Positions 56,881 through 64,000 of a stretch of 64,000 nt of DNA are shown here, piece after piece (within the stretch, counting starts at the first letter, position 1; the number at the start of each line of letters is the position of its first letter). Under the pieces are notes generated by a model. It was given only the letters and a program-made list of their open reading frames with translations. It ran no database searches and was not told where the DNA came from. Both the position numbers and the translations under genes were made by a program. This DNA is from Hemibagrus wyckioides (taxonomy: Eukaryota; Chordata; Actinopteri; Siluriformes; Bagridae), in contig NC_080712.1 in assembly GCF_019097595.1 (NCBI RefSeq), positions 21,014,646 to 21,078,645 on the forward strand, written 5' to 3'.

Positions 56881-57668
56881 CACTATATTGCCAAAAGTTT
56901 TAGGACACCCTAAAACTGAATTCAGATGTTGTTTTTCAGGGGTTGGGCTTGGCCCCTGCTTCAACATACCAAGATACTTTGGACAATTTCATGCTCTTAA
57001 CTTTGTGCGAACAGTTTGGTGATGACCCCTTCCTGTTCCTACATGACTGCACACTAGTGCACAAAGCAAGGTCCATAAAGACATGGATGAGTGAGTTTGG
57101 TGTGGAGGAACTTCACAGAGTCCTGACCTCAACCTGATAGAACACCTTTGGGATGAAATAGAGAGGAGACTGCGAGCCAGGACAAAACTGGGACGTCTGG
57201 CTTTACATGCACATGAATTTAATATAGAGTTGGCCTGCCCTTTGCAGCTATAACAGCTTCAACTATTCTGGGAAGGCTTTCCACAAGATTTAGGATTGTG
57301 TTTATGGGAATTTTTTGACCATTCCTCTAGAAGCACATTTGTGAAGTCAGGAACTGATGTTGCACAAGAAGGTCTGGCTCGCAGTCTCTGCTCTAATTCA
57401 TCTAATTCAAGGTGTTCTATTGGGTTGAGGCCAGGAGGCTTATCCATGTCTTTATGGACCTTGCTTTGTGCACTGGTGTGCAGTCATGTTGGAACAGGCC
57501 ATCCCCAAACTGTTCTCACAAAGTTGGGAAATTGTCCAAAATGTCTTGGGATGCTTAAGCATTAAGAGTTCCTTTCACTGGAAGTAAGGTGCTAAGCCCA
57601 GCCCCTGAAAAACATCACCTGAATTCAATGATTTGGAGAGGTGTCCCAAAACTTTTGGAAATATAGTG
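56881..57668. mobile_element. Complete palindromic Tc1-derived element (family B)
   Basis: 788 bp, TA at both sides. Ends CACTATATTGCCAAAAGTTTT and complement. The forward arm encodes [20 protein letters not shown] and IKTWMSEFGVEELH on plus; the other arm encodes LNPIEHLELDELEQRLRARP on minus and then the complement of the first arm. Both arms derive from one Tc1 transposase segment in opposite orientation, so most of the element is self-complementary. Between pank2 and mavs promoters/3' flank. Confidence 0.9.
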
Positions 57669-59839
57669 TATGAAATGTAGTACTGATGGAATGGGTCTGA
57701 GACCAAAAATATTACGTCTTATAATAGGTAAGGGGAATCACAGGCTAAAGATAAAAGATACACTTTAGTCAAGAGCATACATCTTGTCTGTGTTGGGTTT
57801 CAGGCAACTTCCTCTTTCACTCCTTCTCCACAATGTGGATTCAATGAAATAGGCTGCAAATGGTTTCTGTGCTCAGAGCTACTATAGCTGGTAAATTAAG
57901 ATTTTGCTTAATACCAAATTACACAGTTTCCTCTACTGCAATGTGGAAAGTATATTCATGTATATACTCAAATTCCAACATACAATGTAGCCTTACAACA
58001 CATTATGTTTTTTGTATTTAGACTACTCATGCACTCTGTATAAACCTGAGTATACTTTCTACTAGTGCTGTGTGTTGTACGTTGTACTGACATTCCTCAT
58101 TGCAAATTTCCAAAAGATGCACATAATTTAATCCAACAAAAGGTTCTGTTGATTGTTGTTGTTTTGTGTACTTGCTGATCGAACAGTCACAGATGATATT
58201 TCCCCCAGATTCCATTTTATTTATTTTTCACCTATTCTTTGCTTACAATTAACATGCATTTACATAAACATGCTGTCTGTTGCTAGGCAGTTTGTCAGTT
58301 ACCCTCTAAAACAACCATAAAAAACACCCCATAACAATAAAGTTTATGTAATACAACAGCAAATGTCAAATGTGAGAAACACTGTGTAAATTTACTTGTA
58401 TCTAGACAGTCCTACTCTGCCCACAGTTAGCTTCTGAACACAGGTCTGCTGCTCTCTATATCTTTTTGTTAGTGGTCTTGTGGGATTAAGAGTAGACCAC
58501 TAATGTCACAAATACTAACATATAACAAATATTAACAAATAATATCTTGTCAGTGGTGGTCCTATAATGGAGTGCTCAAAATTTCCAATCAGGGACAGGT
58601 CAGAGGGTAGCTGACAGACTATGTGTACTTAAATAGTTCTCTAACTGTAGTAGCGACAACATTGAAGGTGTACATAAACAAAGTGACAATTCAGTGTATA
58701 CCAGTGCAATCTAAATTTCTAAGTAGAGGAAATATATCATATTTAAGGTGCAGTTAGGAAAGGCCTATAAATCAGTCAGAATTAGCCAACAAAGGTGGTA
58801 ATTATCAGCATCAGATTACAAAGACAGGCAGTAATTGTAAAATGTTGGAATATGTATGAGCACTGGACTACATGCCAAAAATATATCATATTTACACAAA
58901 GACTTTATGCATAAGTTATAAAAGTAAGGTGAAACTGGACATGGAATCATGCTTGATGATTTGAAGTGAAATGATGCTATACAAATGTGGGCGCTCATAG
59001 AGGACACGGCATTCGACAGTGGTGGAATTATTTAATTAATCACTTGATTAACCATAGGATTTTGAAAAAAAAAAAATTCAGTCAAATTCAGTTTTAAGCT
59101 TAAAAATGAGTATTTAAGCTTAAGTGCAAAGAGCTATTGTCCACATTAAAATATATTTATCATACCTATATTTATAAAAGTTTCGCGTTTTGGTATAAGG
59201 ATTGGTTTGAAGGTGATGACAGTCTCATAGTTTCCCTAAATAACCTTCAGTTGTCATTGGGTCTTCTGTAAGAACAGTATGAGATTCCATTTGTCCACAT
59301 GTCTGTTGAGTTTGGACACTAAATGACACTAAAAACACATTCCGTGAATTCTACAGTGCACATTTTCTATATGATGTCTGTAAGGCAGTCAAAATTAGAG
59401 TGCAGTAAATTACAGAAGGAGCCACAGAATATAAATGATTTGTAAGGCAGTAGGCTTAATATTAACATATACTGGCTGCTTAAAAAAAAAAATATATGCA
59501 ATTGGATAGATCCCAGAAGTACTGCATTTAATTGATTACATGACATTACATTACATTTTAAACTTAATTTTAAACTTACATGTCAGTAAGTTTAAAATCA
59601 AAGTGGAAAATACCACTTTTACTGATTTAATCACTCATTTAAATCTCCACAGGATCACCACAAGCACAGGGCTGGGTAATTACTTAGTCATTGAAAGTTG
59701 GTCAGTTACTGGACATAATATAGTATAAAGGTAATAAATAAGACAAGATGGCTAGAGCAAACCTGCGAGTACATGATTTATGGGTAGATTATCTGGTCAT
59801 GCTTTAAGGCACTAGTGGTGGCACACAGCTGCTCTGATG
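57669..59839. other. mavs 3' flank
   Basis: AT-rich DNA with no supported coding exon. Part of it is expected to be the mavs 3' UTR on the minus strand; a minus-strand AATAAA appears as TTTATT near 58210. Confidence 0.4.
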
Positions 59840-62800
59840 TTAGTCCTTGAGCTTCAAGGCCACAAAAAGAGCAGTTATGCCAATAGCTGCAGCTGCAATA
59901 AGGTGTGAGTTAGACTGAAATCGGTGCAGCACTCCATGGGACTCTTCTGTCTGCTCTGATTGAACGATGTTAGTCTGGCCTGAGACATTTAATTCTGACT
60001 CTTGAAAAGTAGCTGAAGCTGACCCTGTATGTGTTGCTGAACTTGTAGCAGCCCTAGTCTGTTTGGACTGTGAGATTTCCTGGTTAGGTTGAGCTTCATG
60101 AACAGACCAAACAAGACTCTCAGTTTCACTGTTGTGGCTTAAACATGTTGTAGTTTGTCTAACCATGCTTGAAGGCTGATCATTAAGATTTTGGAGTGAT
60201 GGCTCTTCAGAAAACTCAACAACGTGCTCTCTTGTGCCTGGCTCCATCTGCAAAGACTCATAGTAATCCTCCACTGGCTGATGTGGATAGGAACTACTAT
60301 CTTCTTCTGGAAACCCATTTCTGAGTGTCCTAGGAATAGTGTTTTGAACAGGGGCAACAGAATCAGAAACACACTGTGATGGAAGGGTTGCGGTGGAAGA
60401 GATGATCATCAGATTATCAGTAGTGACTGAGACAGTCTCATTTAATTGTTCATCACCCCTGTGGGAGTTGGGCACAGCTTGAGGCCTAGCTGGTTGTATT
60501 GGTGAACGCTCCATGGTTATATTGCTGATCTGCAGACTGAGATCAGAACTGACTGACAAGGGTTCCTCTCCTCTTAGGACACCAGGTTTGCTAAAATTCT
60601 CTTCGTTTTCATCTGGGATGTTGGTCAAGCGGCCAGCAACAGCATCTGAAGACGCTGAAGGTGAGACCTGTGCTGTTCCATGGGAGGGTTCCTGAGTCTG
60701 GCAGTTTGGTAACAATGCAGTATGTACCCTCTCTCCAACCTGCAGAGAAAATGTAAATATGCAATTCACATAAGAATGCAGGGCATAAACACCTCAAGTA
60801 CAAGCCACAGTTTTATTAGCGTTTTTATAATGGAAATCACTCATCACACCTGAATGCACTAGAGTGTAGCATGCACTGAGTGACAGGTCAAATGTAGTAG
60901 CAAGAGATACAGTCAATAATACATAAGGATGTAATAATACATTCTAGTCATAATTCAATTCACAATACTGGCTTCAGGATTTCAATTCAGTTTAATTACC
61001 ATAATATATTAAGCAAAACTTATGTCTGAATTAAAGATTCCTTCTAAATTCTAAATAATTCACAAAGCAAAATGATGTGTAATTAAAAAAAAAAAGGTTT
61101 AATATTGAGAGGTTTAAAATTGTAAACAAAATGCTCTACAGTTTCACCATAAAAATAAATAAATACAGTTAAAAATTGTGGAACATTTTGGAATAGTGTC
61201 TGCCCAGGGCACTAAAATGACTGACTGAAACATAATGTGTTCTGTAACAGAAATAAAGCTCCAGACTCTGTATTTTGGTGTTGTTTGAAAGCTCATGAAA
61301 AGCTCTTTTTAACCATTTTGCTTTTCATTTAACCATGCTATCAAACTTGTCAACCTCAGATTTCATAGGCTCTTCACCAATGAGCACAGGTATGTGACCA
61401 GTGTGATCTCTATATAATCTATTTCAAATCTCTATATAATCTCTATCAATAACACAAAAAGGTTTTACATAAATTCTTCTACAATTACCTGATTTATTGC
61501 TGGGTTGTTCTGTAAGTCCCGGGCTAAGACTACCCCAGGAGGGTCTGTGTCTTGAATGGGATGTTTCACAGCAATGGAGACTGCCACTGGAACCTTCTTT
61601 GAAGCAGAAGACTGAGATGTGGTGGCAGGTTTGTTAACCTGGGTGGAAATGGGTGTTGGGTTAGCTGGAAGGGTAGGTGCAGGTGAAGATGGTCCAGAAA
61701 GGGCGGCATTAGTTAGGCCACCTGAGATATCCAGTGTGGGTGTATCTCTAGAGCTGACAGGGACTTCACTTTGCTCAACAGAGGGGGTCACCTTAGGAGC
61801 AGAGCCTGGAGATGAGGGCATTGCCTCTGGAGCTAAAACTGACAGTGGGGGTTCAGCAAGGTGAGCTAGTTCACGAGGAGTGTGTACAGAAGCCCCTGCC
61901 TTAGTTACAGTCTCTTGGACTGAACCTAAGGCACGGGCTTCAGTCAAGGCTTCTGAAGTACCCAATTTGGATGATTCTCTAGTGCCAACTGGAACTTCAC
62001 TTTGCCTAATAGGGGGGGTCAATATAGGAGCAGAAACTGGAGAAGGGGGCCTTGCATCTGGAGCTAGAACTGACAGTGGGGGTTCAGCAGGGTGGGCGGA
62101 TGCAGAAGGAGTGTGTACTTGAGCATCTGGGGCTGAAACTGAAGCAGGGGCTTCAGTTTCCACTGTAGGAGTCAGCAAGGGTGGGGTGGAGTTTGGAACC
62201 TTGTGGATTGTCACTGTGGTAACTTTTTCTGAAGCCTGTACTTGAGATGGGGCTGGAATGGGTGCAGCAGCAGCAGGGGCAGGTGCAGGAGCTGGCGGTG
62301 CTGCAGGACTGACAGATGCATCAAAAGTGTCTGTTGCTGAAGATAGAAAACATGGATATTAATTACAGGTCTATACATCACATTTGTAAAGATGGAACTC
62401 ATTAGCTACATAAAACTCAACAAAAAATATAACAAATTGTAACAAATAAAACATAAATCACAGATTTGTTGGTTAAAAGAAGCATAAATGTCCTTTGTTA
62501 TGCATTAAGTACAGAAACTTACTGTGGATCCCCCTTATACTGTCATAAGCTTTACTGATCACATCAGCCAGAGTCCACTGTTCACAATTCTTCAATGCTA
62601 ATATAAATTGATCAGGCCAGTTCTCTCGTCTACGTAGGCTATCAAGCAGCAGTACCATAGCGTTGTAGTTTCCAGAAGTCTCTCTTTTAGCATCTATCTC
62701 CTCCTGCAATACCCATCAAAATTATTGTTCAAATAATTGTATTACATTATTAAAATCTTAAAAAACAAACAACTATTCAAAACACAAAGTGTGATAGTGT

Positions 62801-62951
62801 GTTTTGTTAAATGTTTTGCGTATATTACCCGATCAGAAATTGTCAGGCAGGGCAAGTGAACTATGATTTCTCTCACTTTGACATTTGTGGCCAATTCAGC
62901 CATCATTTTCCTGATAACTTCATTATACAGCTTGTCACATGCATATGCCAT
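59840..62951 (-). CDS. mavs: Mitochondrial antiviral-signaling protein (CARD adaptor)
   Basis: Adaptor on the mitochondrial outer membrane that relays RIG-I/MDA5 signals to IRF3 and NF-kB. Four coding exons, minus: 62951-62829, 62703-62523, 62336-61489, 60739-59840; 683 residues (human 540). Start chosen at MAYACDKLYN because an acceptor lies 7 bp upstream and the CARD follows at once. The CARD (1-101) has IIVHLPCLTISDR and LLDSLRRRENWPDQFILALK NCE, with the Trp (W70) of the family. The middle is Pro/Ala/Ser-rich with an internal 77-residue tandem duplication (176-234 and 253-311). PDENEE (426-431) resembles a TRAF6 site. SLQIS (452-456) fits the pLxIS phospho-motif that recruits IRF3. The C terminus is a tail anchor (LIAAAAIGITALFVALKLKD, 664-683). 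Next to pank2 as in human. A three-unit GAAANN element is upstream. Confidence 0.96.
61708..62115 (-). repeat. mavs: Internal tandem duplication in mavs exon 3
   Basis: Two copies (62115-61939 and 61884-61708) start 231 bp apart and stay in frame. Both encode HTP..(x3)AH.AEPPLSVLAP and then SEVPV...L..S..LT.A. DNA phrases CTGACAGTGGGGGTTCAGCA and GGAGTGTGTAC are shared, so the duplication is fairly recent. Confidence 0.9.
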
Positions 62952-63272
62952 CTTCACACTGTCAGAATGAGAAGGAGATGTGTAGTTGGTAAGATAATAC
63001 TGATAGAAACATTTTAATGTAAACATTTTCCGTAAATTTAGTACCTGCTTTACTTTGTCAGATCTTGTACGGTGAAAGTATAAACTTCTCACTTTACTCC
63101 CCTCGAAACTTGTTCCAAAAACCAAAAACAGCACTGGAATCAAGAGCAGAAAGCTTATGTGAAAACTTTTCTACAAATCACTAGCTCTTGCTCTACAACA
63201 ATGCTATAATTATCTAATAAGTTTGGGTTTCTAGTGTGATGTAATATTTTTCATTGGAAAGGAAATCTAACA

Positions 63273-63288
63273 GAAAGTGAAAGTGAAA
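63273..63288 (+). promoter_or_regulatory. Three-unit GAAANN (ISRE/IRF-type) element upstream of mavs
   Basis: GAAAGTGAAAGTGAAA has three GAAA cores spaced by two bases, the form bound by IRF dimers in interferon-stimulated promoters. It lies about 320 bp upstream of the mavs start codon on the minus-strand gene's 5' side. The transcription start is not mapped, so its exact promoter position is unknown. Confidence 0.65.
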
Positions 63289-64000
63289 ATGTCGATGCTA
63301 CATAAGTCTTTGGAAAAACCAAGATTTTCAGGTCAGCTTTCCTGTGAAAGAAACATTAAATGTAACTGCTAAGCAGAATAAGAAATGAAAACCACTTGAT
63401 ATGCAAGTAAATTAAAAAACATCTTCCTACAATGAGTGAAAGTCTCGACATCCCCATTCTTCAATGTGTCTTTATGAATGTTTGAACTATTTGGGTGGAA
63501 CACTAAATAAGTGACTGACTACCAATTTAATTTTTCTCAACCTCACACATAACATAGTTAAATCTTATCTTCCATAGATCTCACCCTCTCTGTTTAGGCT
63601 GTCCTTCTCTTGATTTTCAAGCCACATTTGACAAACCCTTACGGACAATGCACCAACATGATATAGCAACTGTGCACTCCATTTAAATAGTTTGTTTTAA
63701 AATTGTATAAGCATTCAGTTCATTGTAGAGTACAGACTAGGGCTATGGCCAGACAATACTGATCCCCTTACAAACTATACCAACAAATTTTGAAAAGCAG
63801 CAAAATCTAATGACCTTGAAAGGGAGCAATGATCTTTGGCATTTAGGCATGTCTCAATTTTTCCACATGAGGGCTATAAGGACCTGGACATCATCCAGCT
63901 GGTGACCAATTAATGATCTCCAGACTTCAGCAAAAACCTACTGTAAACATTGACAAGTTTCTAACCTCTGTTCTATAGATTTATAACAGCATACAAAAAC
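63289..64000. other. Upstream flank of mavs to window end
   Basis: No coding exon or RNA gene is supported on either strand. Probably mavs promoter and intergenic DNA. Confidence 0.4.

Noticed and set aside
61619..62122. Plus-strand frames opposite mavs exon 3
   Set aside because: They are antisense shadows of the Pro/Ala-rich, repeat-bearing MAVS linker.

Overview
The window is vertebrate, almost certainly teleost, nuclear DNA. Genes are spread over many short exons with GT/AG introns. The intergenic and intronic DNA is AT-rich and carries many short, decayed Tc1/mariner, hAT-like and retroposon copies of types common in ray-finned fish. Eight protein-coding genes can be read, most of them exon by exon with reading phase closing to a whole number of codons.

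Layout, left to right: alms1 (minus, 3' end cut by the left edge); ttc31-like (plus, head-to-head with alms1); a short, nearly tailless intermediate filament gene (plus); mrps26 (plus); htra2 (plus); loxl3 (minus, convergent with htra2); pank2 (minus); mavs (minus). Between htra2 and loxl3 lies a decayed copy of htra2 exon 5. In human, ALMS1, TTC31, HTRA2 and LOXL3 lie together on 2p13, while MRPS26, PANK2 and MAVS lie on 20p13. Here the two sets are interleaved in 64 kb.

Functions: alms1 is centrosome/cilium biology; ttc31-like combines TPR, UBA-like, RRM and CCCH modules; mrps26 (mitochondrial ribosome), htra2 (intermembrane-space protease), pank2 (CoA synthesis) and mavs (outer-membrane innate immune adaptor) share a mitochondrial theme; loxl3 is a secreted matrix amine oxidase. 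Palindromic NRF1-type sites lie before alms1, ttc31 and htra2, and a three-unit GAAANN element lies before mavs.

The most notable observations are: (1) a duplicated, phase-0 exon pair in loxl3 encoding the same half of the fourth SRCR domain, where using only one gives the normal family length; (2) the htra2 exon relic; (3) an internal 77-residue tandem duplication in MAVS plus a conserved pLxIS motif and an interferon-type element upstream; (4) a family of palindromic Tc1-derived elements that would fold into long hairpins, one lying between pank2 and mavs and one carrying a nested hAT-like element with a perfect 8-bp target duplication; (5) the TPR-UBA-RRM-CCCH architecture of the ttc31-like protein. 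Exon boundaries were placed by eye from splice signals and reading phase; UTR exons are mostly undefined.
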